DNA from: Chara braunii
Taxonomy: Eukaryota > Streptophyta > Charophyceae > Charales > Characeae
Assembly (NCBI GenBank): GCA_003427395.1
Contig: BFEA01000090.1
Coordinates: forward strand, 2,471,480-2,504,871
Direction: 5' to 3'
DNA length: 33,392 nucleotides
Position numbers and translations under genes: made by a program. The notes below the pieces were generated by a model. The model saw only the letters and a list, made by a program, of their open reading frames with translations, was not told where the DNA came from and ran no database searches. Of this stretch, positions 20,513 to 30,583 are shown one piece after another. Every line of letters starts with the position of its first letter. The stretch's first letter is position 1.

Positions 20513-21540
20513 TACACCACACGTGCACTTTCTTCCTCTTGAGCGTGCACTATCTTCCTACTCCCCCGCTCATCTCAACCTTTACTCACGTATTCTCCCT
20601 TTCTCTCTCAACTTTCTTTTTCTTCGTTACTTCACGTATTAAGCCTTAATCCCATCCCGGTGCATAGCAGATTTAGTTGCAATTCATGTGCAATACACCA
20701 TAGAAAACTACACAAACGAGAGGATGAGACAACCAGGAGACAAACCAACTAGTAGTCTGCCGCCCAACTTCGAGAGATGATATGCCTATCACTACTGCAG
20801 TGGTCATATAAAGTCGAAATATACGATCCCAAACGACAACGAGCGCAACCACGTGTAATGAAAGAGATATCTCGATAAAAGGCTTGTTGCAGACCTTACA
20901 AAGGCATCTGTCAACTTTTGAATGAGACAACCATACGTAGCGAGCACCATAACAAAGACCACCGAGGAATGAAGGAGAACACAACCATCTGACTCAACCC
21001 ACGGGCCAAGATAGAGGCGCATAGGAGAGGAAAGCGGCACGAGATACCCAAGACGAACAGTGGGAAACAATAACAACTCGATAATAATGGTGACTGCTAA
21101 TGACTCGTGTGTGACACTAATTATGACGAGATAGTTGGATATCTCATAAGAGTCCTAATTACTCTCGACGTTTACTCACGCATTGTTGAATCTCTTCACT
21201 TTGCCATTCATATATACGAATCACGCCATGCCACCGCACTTTTATCAAATTGGATGTACATAATCATTTGCTAGCTTAGCGCATGAAACGATTTATCGTG
21301 AAGTGCATCTGGCTGTTATTACTGTCAATTTCAGCAACATAAGTAGGAATAAAAACAAAAAGATAGTACAACATGTAATAATGAAAAATAGGTAAATGTA
21401 TCTTAGACATTTTCCCACGCTTATCCTAACGAGATGAAGGTAGTCACACTCCCCTCATAGCGGGTTATAGAAGACGATAGACCGAGCAACATCAAGTGAT
21501 GTAGATGAGTTTATCATAGTTATTCTTTCAACCCCTTTTT
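20513..21540. other. Unassigned part of copy A
   Basis: Shared with copy B at 29273-30303. The minus-strand frame 21076-20804 (90 codons) has an equal-length open counterpart at 29836-29564, but about 23 of 90 residues differ. It is Leu/Val/Phe-rich with no family motif; coding is possible but weakly supported. Confidence 0.35.
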
Positions 21541-21799
21541 ACTCTGCCTTTCTGTTGTAGCTAAAGGAATGAGCGTGAAAGAAACCTCGGGTTAAGGAGA
21601 TATGATTGACCTTACCTCCACGTAGACTCGTAGAATTGACTTTTGAGAGATGCGAAATTGATGGCAACTTACGATGTAGATATGTCCGTTGACACACGAT
21701 GCTCGTGCCCTTCACACATTCACCACTCTTCACCTTGCACTCCCAAGTGAGTCTCCACTTTCGTTCGTCCATGCAAGCATCATCTCCACCTGATTGCAT
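21539..21799 (-). CDS. Hypothetical 86-codon ORF, open in both copies
   Basis: This minus-strand frame matches 30570-30304 in copy B over about 85 residues with roughly 18 replacements, no indels after the start, and the same stop position. Shared blocks include ECVKGTSIVCQRT and GGKVNHISLTRGFFHAHS. Cysteines at the start of the frame are kept in both. No family is recognised. The start may lie two codons earlier, as in copy B. Persistence in two copies could also reflect chance at this length. Confidence 0.2.
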   Translation of the reverse strand: MQSGGDDACMDERKWRLTWECKVKSGECVKGTSIVCQRTYLHRKLPSISHLSKVNSTSLRGGKVNHISLTRGFFHAHSFSYNRKAE

Positions 21800-22261
21800 G
21801 TGCGCTATTCTCCTTCTTAGTGCCTACACATATGGTTAATCCCTCATTTCATCGCCTCTCTTTCTTTCTACTTCTTACCCCCGCGAACACACACGTACAC
21901 ACACTCTCCCTCACGCACACGTGAGCGCTGTCAAAGTCGGCCCGCACTTCTTTCCTTCTACCAATGCGCTCATCTTCCCCATGACCACGCACAGTTTTTC
22001 CTCTCTCTCTCTTCTCCACCTACCACAGGCATCTCTACCTCCTGCATGTGCCCTTGCCTCCCCACTCTTTGTCTTCCTCAAGCCTCGCCAGGTCTGTCGT
22101 GCTCCAAGATTCCCTACCCTGCTTCTGGCGGGGTCAAACAGGCCACGGTCGTAACTCGTTCGACGAAAATACCATTACTCACATTTGAATGACTTTGCCC
22201 TTGTATTTGTGGCAGACTCATCGAGAACATTTGGTTCTATGTACGAGATCACGAAGTGAGA
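21800..22261. other. Single copy of the unit triplicated in copy B
   Basis: Carries one instance of the 228-bp block (from CACATATGG near 21830 to CTCCTGCAT near 22047) that occurs three times in copy B. Pyrimidine-rich with CACACA and CTCTCT stretches; no gene supported. Confidence 0.6.
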
Positions 22262-22372
22262 AAACAATAATAGAAAAAGAATAACAAAAGAAAAAAAAAA
22301 AGAGAAAATTTAACGAGATTAAAGAAAAGAAAATAGAAAAAGTAAACAAATAAGGGGAAAAAAAAAAATCTA
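22262..22372. repeat. A-rich purine tract
   Basis: A run of A with scattered G, matched in copy B at 31481-31590. It ends next to a short CCCCGGGGTGCCAACT segment and lies upstream of the tRNA-like relic. It could be a weak hint of a retroposed tail, but orientation does not fit the relic, which is on the other strand. Confidence 0.7.
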
Positions 22373-22465
22373 TCTATTAATTACCCCGGGGTGCCAACTA
22401 TCAGGCACGAGATCTGAAAGAAAGAAAAACGTCAACCTACTAACCAACTTCTATCTCGATGAGCG

Positions 22466-22480
22466 AGGGTTCGAATCTCG
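22466..22480 (+). promoter_or_regulatory. B-box-like motif
   Basis: GGTTCGAATCTCGG is close to the Pol III B-box consensus GGTTCGANTCC. No A box or cloverleaf accompanies it. In copy B the same site (31706-31720) is GATTCGAATGTCGG and is further from consensus, so no function is claimed. Confidence 0.25.
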
Positions 22481-22529
22481 GCTTATAGAAGTGGCCTGAG
22501 GTCGAATTCGAGTTGTTTGCCAAAAAGAA

Positions 22530-22609
22530 GAGTTAGCCCAGTGCCCGTCGGGTTTCAATCCATCAATTTGTTGATTGTAAATCCAACTCATTACCTACTG
22601 GGCTAGCTC
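22530..22609 (-). tRNA. tRNA-like relic (pseudo-tRNA or SINE head), copy A
   Basis: The 80-nt minus-strand segment has ends GAGCTAG and CTAACTC that pair at six of seven positions. It has an A-box-like TAGCCCAGTAGG near the 5' end and a B-box-like GATTGAAAC about 40 nt on, at pseudo-tRNA spacing. An anticodon-like stem (GTTGG facing TCAAC) encloses TTTACAA, suggesting a Val-type TAC, though with an extra base. The acceptor alignment and A-box position do not agree fully, and the T arm pairs poorly, so it is not a working tRNA. It may derive from a tRNA through a SINE. Confidence 0.4.
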
Positions 22610-22834
22610 TCATTATGGTATGGTATGGAGTTGCCCCTCTATAAGTAGAGGTTTGTTGGTGATGTTTCTAGGAAACTAGGCCTAGTTGTTTTCTAGTTCT
22701 CTCCTTAGTCGTTTCGACCACTTGGTTGGGGTCTTTATTAATTTTCAACCCCTGTTTCGAGCATGTGGCAATGTGAACTGCCTAACCTTTATTAATTTTT
22801 CAACCCCTGTGTCGACCAACACACTTTTCGACAA

Positions 22835-23470
22835 CCCCGATCATTCGGTCGGGTACATTTCGAATGTCGTCCGCGTCTACGCTCGTTGTCATTCTATCCC
22901 TAATTGCATATCTCGTGTACCGTCGGTTAATCCTGTCCGATAATCAACCTCTTAATAGTCCCCGACCATACGACCAAATTTTATTTTTCCAGTTCTAACC
23001 ATGTCGGCAGGTTTTAGGCGTGTCTGCGTACTAATTCCTAAGTTTTAAACATGCACCGCGAATCTCAATGAACTTTTATTCTAACGGACCCCCTCGACCT
23101 TCCAAGGTCGGGAGAGTTCAATACTATTTATAACTGTCATAACGCGCATCGTGATAACGTGCACATGAGCTAACCAAATTTTCTTTCCTATACGCCTCGA
23201 CCTTAGTAGTCGAGGAACCGATCTCAGATTGTCGTGCAAAAACACACAAACTCTACACTTCAAACCGGCTCCGACATGGTAGTCAAAACCGCCACTTATG
23301 CGGAATGCAAAAATATGGGCAAATACCTTTGTAAGGGTATTAGCCCAGATGTCTCAAAGTGTCGTATCAAAATATACAAGTTTTTCAGCTAAATCTGATT
23401 AAGATGTGGTGGTTAATAATGTCGCTCTGTCGAACAAAAAAATATGGGCAAATACCCTTGTAATGGTATT
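22835..23470. repeat. Series of six palindromes at 102-133-bp spacing, copy A
   Basis: Palindromes start at 22835 (CCCCGA facing TCGGG), 22960 (partly decayed), 23093 (CTCGACCTT facing AAGGTCGGG), 23195 (CCTCGAC facing GTCGAGG), 23322 (AATACCT facing AGGGTATT) and 23451 (AATACCCTT facing AATGGTATT). Copy B has all six at matching places. Two types occur: a CGACC/GGTCG core (first four) and an AATACCC/GGGTATT core (last two). Possible roles are terminal structure of a mobile element or a remnant tandem repeat; neither is established. Confidence 0.75.
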
Positions 23471-23475
23471 AAGCG

Positions 23476-23739
23476 ACGTCCCCGTCGTGAGGACTGTTTA
23501 TCTGTTGATCATTCATGCAATACCTCTTTAATCATTCCCCAAAAAATAAATTAATTGAAAACAATGACAAGGCATAATCAAATGATAACTTTACCGAACA
23601 AGTGAGACAAAACTACATATAAACAATTCATTCTTTTGGAAAACTAAAACAATTTCGCTTCCACCAATAACGAAAAATTTTGAAGAGAGGATAGCCAAAT
23701 CCGAGTTATCTGGATTGAGGTGCGGTCAAGATTTTCACT
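23476..23739. other. Unassigned spacer after copy A
   Basis: No match in the flank of copy B. It has faint resemblance to 6900-7030 in short blocks such as GAAAACAATGA and CTTCCAC, too weak to rely on. AT-rich with no ORF. Confidence 0.4.
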
Positions 23740-23964
23740 TGAAGACCCTAAAAACCACCTGTTTAGGCAGGCTGCATATTGAAGTGGTGAAGGGTGTCCT
23801 GAAGTGGTGATGAAAAATACAACTGTTGTTAACCTTCTCTCGTCTTCGGTATACTGTTTGCGGAGAGAAGGTTAACAACAGTCGTATTTTTCATCACCAC
23901 TTCAGGACACCCTTCACCACTTCAGGATGTAGCCTGCCTAAACAGGTGGTTTTCAGGGTCTTCA
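23740..23964. repeat. Hairpin 1: 102-nt arms, 21-nt loop
   Basis: The left arm (23740-23841) and right arm (23863-23964) are equal in length and inverted copies with about five mismatches by hand count, some of which would be G-U pairs in RNA. The loop is 23842-23862. The arms include GGTTAACAACAG near the loop and GGTGGTTTT near the base. If transcribed it would give a long, nearly perfect double-stranded stem. Confidence 0.93.
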
Positions 23965-24087
23965 GACCTTTCACCACTTCATGACCATTCATGTCTGAAA
24001 ATCCTGAATGGTCCTGAAGTGGTGAAAGTTCCGAAGACCCTGAAAACCACTTGTTCATGCAGGCTGCATCCTCAAGTGGTGAAGGGT
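23909..24087. repeat. Hairpin 2: 83-nt arms, 13-nt loop
   Basis: 23909-23991 and 24005-24087 are inverted copies with about eight mismatches. The left arm is shared with the right arm of hairpin 1, so the two folds are mutually exclusive alternatives. The stem includes ACCCTTCACCACTT and GACCATTCA. Confidence 0.9.
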
Positions 24088-24131
24088 AGTTTTCATGGTC
24101 TTCGGACTTTTCACCACTTCAGGACCATTCA
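24005..24131. repeat. Hairpin 3: 43-nt arms, 41-nt loop
   Basis: 24005-24047 and 24089-24131 are inverted copies with about three mismatches. The left arm overlaps the right arm of hairpin 2, again making a competing fold. Confidence 0.9.
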
Positions 24132-24164
24132 CGATTTTCAGACTGCCCAAAACTCTCACTTGAC

Positions 24165-24285
24165 CACTTCATGACACCCTTCACCACTTCATGTTGCAGT
24201 CTGTCTAAAAAGGTGGTTTTCAGGGTCTTCGGACATTTCACCACTTCAAGACCATTCAGGATTTTCAGATTACCCAAAACTCTCA
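24165..24285. repeat. Direct copy of the hairpin module
   Basis: This segment repeats 23906-24000 in the same orientation (GACACCCTTCACCACTTCA, then GTGGTTTTCAGGGTCTTC, then GACCATTCAGG), with an ATTTTCAGATTACCCAAAA tail like that at 24133-24152. It marks the right end of the module cluster. Confidence 0.85.
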
Positions 24286-24426
24286 ATTCAGAATTTTCAT
24301 TCCTGAAATTTCAGCTACCCGATAACCATTTGTGTGTTTGCGAGTTGTTCTATAAACGGTCTATCGATTAAAATTATCTATTAAGGAAAAGGCAAGCAAC
24401 TAGTCTTAAACTAATGTCACATTTGA

Positions 24427-25372
24427 GTGGACACTCGGACCCTTTATCCAACTGCACCTCGGTACCATTTTCTTCAACATTCACAAAGTAATCCGGTCAA
24501 ATCGGCACACATCAAACAACTGTACGGACGCTCCTTGACCCTCTATCCAACTATTCTTCCAATATCATTCAGTATATTCAACCAAATCAAACTCAGCGAG
24601 CAACTGGATGGACACTCCTTGACTCTCTATTCATTCACTCCTCCAATACCATTCAACACATCAGATCGTATCATCATACGTGAAGCAATTGGACGGACAC
24701 TCCTTAACCCTCTATTCAGTCACTCCTCCAATATCATTTAACACATTAGATCGTATCATCATACGTGAAACAATTAGACGGACATTCCTTGACTCTCTAT
24801 CCAACCTTTTCTTAATATCATTCAGATCACCAAGTTAAACACACACGAAGCAACTTGACGGACACTCCTGGACCCTCTCTGTAATCACTTCTGAATATCA
24901 AATAGATCATCAAGTTAAATACACACGAAGCAACTGGATGGGGACTTTGTGACCTTTTATCCAGTCACTTTCTTAATACCAATCAGATCATCAAGTTAAA
25001 CATACATGAAGCAACTGGATAGACACTCCTTGACTCTCTAACCAGTTACTTTTCAAAACCAATCAGATCATCAAGTTAAATACACATGAAGCAATTGAAT
25101 GGACACTCCTTAACCCTCTATCGAGTCACTTTTCAATACCAATCAGATCATCAAGTTAAACATACATGAAACAACAAGATGGATACTCCTTGACCCTCTA
25201 TCCAGTCACTTCTTAATACCAATTAGATCATCAAGTTAAACGTACACGAAAAAAATGAACGAATACTCTTTGGCTCTCTATCCAGTCACTTCTCAATATC
25301 AATCAGATCATCAAGTTAAATATACACGAAAAAACTGAACGGACACTCCTCTATCTAGTCACTTCTCAAAAC
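24427..25372 (+). repeat. 80-bp minisatellite in copy B, 12 units
   Basis: The same unit as at 15078-16540, with 12 cores counted. It lacks the six-unit duplicated block of copy A but keeps both subunit types in the same order. Confidence 0.92.
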
Positions 25373-25788
25373 CATTCAATTTTGCATTCGTCAGACAGTC
25401 AAGCATGATTCTTCAAACAGTCAATACGTCAATCATCAAGCAGTCAAATCAATCTTCATAAAAAACAATAAAGCGATTTGTCCTTTGAATCTATATCTGA
25501 TTTGATAATCTAATATTATACAGATCGTAATAATTCATGCATGAAATAGACTAACTCGATTTTCAATATGCAATACATTTTCTTAATAATTTCATTGACC
25601 ATAGGGATTGTCGAGGGTTGGGTTGCAGGAAAGTAATGAGATACACACACACGTGATATCTCAATGAAAAGTGTATGTCTCTAACCACTTAACCATGCAT
25701 CTATAATAAATATAGGCTCATAACTTTTCAAAATAACATAGAAGCAAAAGGTCCATGGTCGTTTCAATAAACCTAGTTTACTTCAGCA
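25373..25788. other. No gene seen, counterpart of 16541-16950
   Basis: AT-rich, with the same conserved 20-base GGATTGTCGAGGGTTGGGTT at 25606-25625. Nothing else is supported. Confidence 0.5.
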
Positions 25789-26034
25789 TCAAGATAAAAG
25801 AGGGCAGACAACCCAAACCAAATGTATAAGAGAAAACGCATCGTTGAAGTGTCTGGGTTTAAGCCCACGTGAACTTGTATTATCAATATAATTTTGCAAT
25901 AGTTTGCGCAGGGAAGGTCGTTTACTGACCTGCAAAACACACAAAGCGCCATCACACAAGTCTAACCATGTCAACCATTTCTTCACTTTCACCCACTTTG
26001 ACCTCGCATTCTCAGATCTCACACGACAAGACAT
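25789..26034 (-). CDS. Hypothetical 81-codon ORF, copy B counterpart
   Basis: Same length and frame as 17196-16951, without stops. It shares SKWVKVKK and NDAFSLIH blocks. Of the roughly 15 residue changes, several are conservative (R/K, F/L, V/A). No function is recognised. Confidence 0.2.
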   Translation of the reverse strand: MSCRVRSENARSKWVKVKKWLTWLDLCDGALCVLQVSKRPSLRKLLQNYIDNTSSRGLKPRHFNDAFSLIHLVWVVCPLLS

Positions 26035-27792
26035 CCCATTTTTTACTAGTTATTCAGTCTGACCTGACATTAGCTATCGAGATCCCCTGTTCGACCAACT
26101 CATACCTTTCAGACGGAAACTCAAAAGAAAACACAAATGTCATTTTTTATGCATGGTCGATGCAAAGTGTGGATGTCAAGGTGAGTGAGGGTTGAGTAGG
26201 TGACCTACTTGCTATCATAAGATAGCGGCATGCAACCTTTCGCGGACTCATAGGGAAGTTTTTTGCCATGCTCTCTGCGAGCGTCTTTAAGTCCGGACAC
26301 ATTCCTTAAAGAAAGTCGCAATCCACGTAACTGAAGTAGTCGAAATCCTTGACCATGTTCAAATCTCGTTCTCTCCATCTACTTTCTTCTACCTTCAAAT
26401 TATTTTTCCCCCTCACTCTTCATGCATAGTCACTTTTTTTATCAACATCTTAACACTCCCGCATCATATCCCAACGTTTTTATGCCGTCACCTGATGTAC
26501 CGGTCAAACTCCTGCCAGACAATGGTCCCTTATTCAAGTGTGCATTAGTCCTTTATCACCTGTTGTTACATCATGTTGGTCAATAAAACCAATGCTAGTA
26601 CTCTGCTTTGTCAAACTTGTCTTGTTGCCGCCCAAATCAACCGAGTCTGATGCCGTCCTCAAATAGTTAGAGTTGGTTCGTTGTAGAAGCAACAACCTGC
26701 TCCTGAAACAGTAGCAGTCATTCATCCTAGTAGCAGCAGCTAGCAGCCACAATTTTCCTTTAGCAAATTTATTAGCCTTCAGCGACGGCCAACAGCATCA
26801 ACAGCAGTTGGCACAACTGTAACCACCAACAGTCGTGGCTACGATCATATCTAGCTAGAAGACCACAAAACTAAAAGTGTAATGACCTTTAAGATCACAG
26901 GTTGAGAGCTTTGTTGTTTTCTGAGTCTTACTGCTGGAGTGTGTGACCTATTGGGATTCCCGTTTTCTGCTGAGATTTCTAAGTCTAGCATGCTTGTTGA
27001 TGTCTGTTTGTCTGTCTGAGTATCGGAGCATGTGTGTGACACAGCAGGGTACTTGCGTACTTACGAGGCCCGCATCCGATTGTATAGTTAGAATTCTACC
27101 AACTCATCAAGACGCTAAGCCTCTGAATATGCACAGTTTGTTTTCGTTCCCCGCCTTTTTATCTCCATATCTCACTATACCCTTCTCTTCCCGTTTTCCC
27201 CCTGTCATCATTGCCTCTTTCGTTCCCCGCTCGTTATGTACTGAACGCAATGAGCCTTGATCCCAACCCAGTGCATACGGTACTTCGTCGCAGTCACTCG
27301 ATAAGTATCTGCTATGTGGTTTATGCACGAAGGGAGGGGCAACTTGCGTGAGAGGCAAGCGCAAATCAGAGATGACAGCAACTGTTGAAAGATGAACACG
27401 ACTTAAGTATGTCCCCAAAACGAGTACAATAGTCGATACTAGCGGATACAATCGTGGACTGGAATGAGGATTCATGAACTTGAACATGACGACAAGCATT
27501 GCAAGGCCTCCACGATCACAAACCCTGCAAACATTAGCACCTTCACGACTAAACTTGAGCATAACGAACACAATCCGAGCATAACTTCAATAAGAAGAAG
27601 GATAGTAGGTCATAAAAGATGATCGGGAACGACGAGGTTACAATGACACAGGTCGCGGAGTGGTGAAGAATGCAAGCATGGTGGGTGAAAGATGCGAGTA
27701 CAGGGCAAAAATCACATTGTAGCAATCTTTGTTGGGGCCACCGCAATACTTTGTTTGAATTAAACAGCCGGATTCCTTTTTTTTGTCTGAGA
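26035..27792. other. Unassigned part of copy B
   Basis: Counterpart of about 17197-19070. It lacks the 110-bp segment at 18007-18118. Open frames here shift relative to copy A or start with non-ATG codons; none is accepted. Confidence 0.4.
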
Positions 27793-27896
27793 TGAAGAGA
27801 ACGATCTTGATAATCGCGTGCTTACAATCGTCACCTTTAGTAGATTACGGCTTGCCTCCTCTTTTTTTTTTCCATCTCGTATTTTCCTCCACTCCT
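27793..27896. repeat. Segment present in copy B only
   Basis: About 105 bp between TTGTCTGAGAT and CATCTTTTAACG, where copy A joins directly near 19070. It ends in a T-rich stretch. Insertion or deletion cannot be told from two copies. Confidence 0.65.
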
Positions 27897-28187
27897 TCAT
27901 CTTTTAACGTTTCAACTCTCACTTATTCTTTTTTCGCTTCACCTTTTTACTCCTCGCTCTCATATTCGCCTCCTTTTTACGCGACCTCCTTCTTCCTTTC
28001 CTTTTATCTCTCGCTTTTTCCTTACCCGCTTTCCTACTCTTTTTGTTGACAAATATAAATAGAATGTCGAAGTCAGCCTATGGTACGATGTGATCAGGGA
28101 TGTCAACTTCGAATAAAAAGAAGGACACGATCAGGAAAACGACCATGAAAAAATAGATCGTGTTGAGCGACCAATACAACAAAACTA
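27897..28187. other. Pyrimidine-rich part of copy B
   Basis: Counterpart of 19071-19370. CTTTTTC-rich on the plus strand, giving Ser/Phe/Leu-rich frames only. Confidence 0.4.
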
Positions 28188-28241
<54 letters not shown>

Positions 28242-28256
28242 GTAATATAATAATAA
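28188..28256. repeat. AAT microsatellite, copy B
   Basis: (TAA)n, longer and purer than in copy A (19371-19424). Confidence 0.9.
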
Positions 28257-30303
28257 ACAAAGAAAACAATTTATAAACGAATGCATTCCCAGTCCGATAC
28301 TGTAGTTAATGAGGGTGCATTGTGTTCGGGGGAAGGCAACAATCATAGACAAGGTCGATAAGCGCCCCCCTCCCCCCCTTTCTCAAGCAGGCGTACTCCC
28401 TTGTTCAGTGACCCATGCCATCTCTATGTAACTTTGCCTCGTGTGTGTGCATGCGACAATTGTTTTATCTAAGTATATAATGCATCCCGCAGCAATATGT
28501 GTCAAATGCAGGTAAGACATAATACTTCAAGTAGTCGAAAAGGAAAGGACACGTCAAGGAGGATGAATGGAAGGGTCGTCTGATAGGTCAGTTGAAATCT
28601 CGTCAATCCATTCATACACGTCACTAGTAAGATGACGAGGTCGATGGCTATTTCAAGAGAAACATACCCACTTGCTGCAGAAGACATCCAACCGGTACAC
28701 TACGCATGTTGAATACAATGTATCTGGCCGTGCTCACGGCCAGTTCTCAAACTTCCTCCTTCACTTCCTCTTCTTCTTCTTGTTCGCATACTCTTTTTCT
28801 CGCGAGCACGTCTTTTTTCCTCTACACTTCCCATCTTTATCTCACTGCATGTCCTTTCTCTGTATGATAAGGTTCAATTAACTTATCACAACACCCCCAT
28901 TGGCAAACAACTGTGATCACCGGACAATTCAATCGGTAGGAGCGACGACGTTGAGCTCACCACGATCAAAACAACTAACCGCACCATTCAATCGGTAGGA
29001 GTGATGGACAGTGTGTACAAAGGGAAGAGACGTAATCAACGCGAGTTGATGACTCGTTCTTACTAGATATTCCTCGTTCAAAATTCATAATTACATCAAT
29101 CTATTCCCGTCACGATGAACCTTAAGAAGGTCTGAGCCTTTCAACCTAGACAATCGACTCCGAGTTGCAGGATTCATCAGTGTAGCGAGTGATAACCTAG
29201 GTAGGTAACTCTCTCTCTTTCCCTCCTATCGTTTTTCTCCATTTTCTTATTCTTATTCTTATTCTTCTTCTACACCACACGTGCACTATCTTCCTCCTGC
29301 GAGTGGACTGTCTTCCTACCCCCCCTCTCATCTCAACCTTTACTCACGTATTCCCTCTTTCTCTCTCAACTTTCTTTCTCTTCGTTACTGCACGTATTAA
29401 GCCTTAATCTCGACCCAGTGTATAGTGGACCTAGTTGCAATTCATGTGCAATACACCATAAAACATACTACACAAACGAGAGGATGGGACAACCAGGAGA
29501 CAAACCAACTAGTAGTCTTTCGCCCAACTCTAAGTGATGATTTGCCTGTCACTACTGCAACGGTCACATATAGTCAAAGTATACGATCCCACGTGACAAC
29601 GAGCGCAACCACATGTGATGAAAGAAATATCTCGATAAAAGGTCTACTGCAAACCTTACGAAGGCATCTGCCAACTTTTGAATGAGACAATCGCAGGCAG
29701 CGAGCACCATGACGAAGACCACTACGGAATGAAGGAGAAGACAACCATCGGACTCAACCAACGGGCCAAGATAGGGGTGCATAGGAGAGGAAAACGGCAT
29801 GGGATGCCCAAGACGAATAGTGGGGAACAATAACAACTCGATAATAATGGTGACTGCTAATCACTCTTGTTTGACACTAGTTATAACGAGACAGTTGGCT
29901 ACCTTATGAGAGTCGTAATTACTCTCGACGTGTACTCACGCGTTGCTTAATCTCTTCACTTTGTCATTTACACATACAAATCACGCCGGGCCAAACCACC
30001 GCACTTTTATCAAATTACATATATACAATCATTTACTAGTTTAGCGGATGAAACGGTTTATCGTGAAATACATATGACTGTTATTACGACCAATTTCAGC
30101 AACATAAGCAGGAATAAAAACAGAAAGACAGTACAACTTATAATAATAAAAAATAAGTGAATGTATCCGAGTTATTTTCCCACCCTTATCCTAACGAGAT
30201 GAGGATAGTCACACTCCCCTCATAGCATGTTATAGAAGACGATAGGGCGAGCAACATCAAGTGATGTAGATAAGTTTATCATAACTATTCTTTCAACCCC
30301 TTT
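28257..30303. other. Unassigned part of copy B
   Basis: Counterpart of 19425-21540. It contains the 59-bp doublet from about 28918, TTCTTA repeats (29243-29272), and the minus-strand 90-codon frame 29836-29564 whose A counterpart is also open. No gene is accepted. Confidence 0.4.
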
Positions 30304-30570
30304 TTACTCTACCTTTCTGTTGTAGGTATTGGAATGAGCGTGAAAAAATCCTCGGGTTAAGGAGATATGATTGACCTTACCTCCATGTAGACTCATAAAA
30401 TCGATTTTTGAAAAATACGAAATTGATGGCAACTCACGATGTAGATGTGTCCGTTGACACACGATGCTCGTGCCCTTCACGCATTCACCATTTTTCACCT
30501 TGCACTCCCAAGTGCATCTCCTCTTTCGTTTGTCTGTGCAAGCACCATCTCCACCTGATTGCACGTGCAC
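30304..30570 (-). CDS. Hypothetical 88-codon ORF, copy B counterpart
   Basis: Matches 21799-21539 over about 85 residues, two codons longer at the start. Shared cysteines fall near the start and in the block SIVCQRT. No recognised family. Confidence 0.2.
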   Translation of the reverse strand: MHVQSGGDGACTDKRKRRCTWECKVKNGECVKGTSIVCQRTHLHRELPSISYFSKIDFMSLHGGKVNHISLTRGFFHAHSNTYNRKVE

Positions 30571-30583
30571 TATTCTCTTTCTT

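Larger units (their letters stand above)
14988..23475 (+). repeat. Long dispersed repeat, copy A (about 8.5 kb)
   Basis: Homology to 24339-32703 begins near TTTGCGACTCGTT and ends just after the last AATACCC palindrome. It runs in the same orientation with blocks in the same order throughout. One 246-bp block (16951-17196 against 25789-26034) has about 27 differences by hand count and no indels. The copy holds an 18-unit minisatellite, short ORFs, an AAT microsatellite, pyrimidine tracts, a tRNA-like relic and a palindrome series. No transposase, reverse transcriptase or rolling-circle initiator was seen, so its mode of spread is unknown. Strand is given only for relative orientation. Confidence 0.88.
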
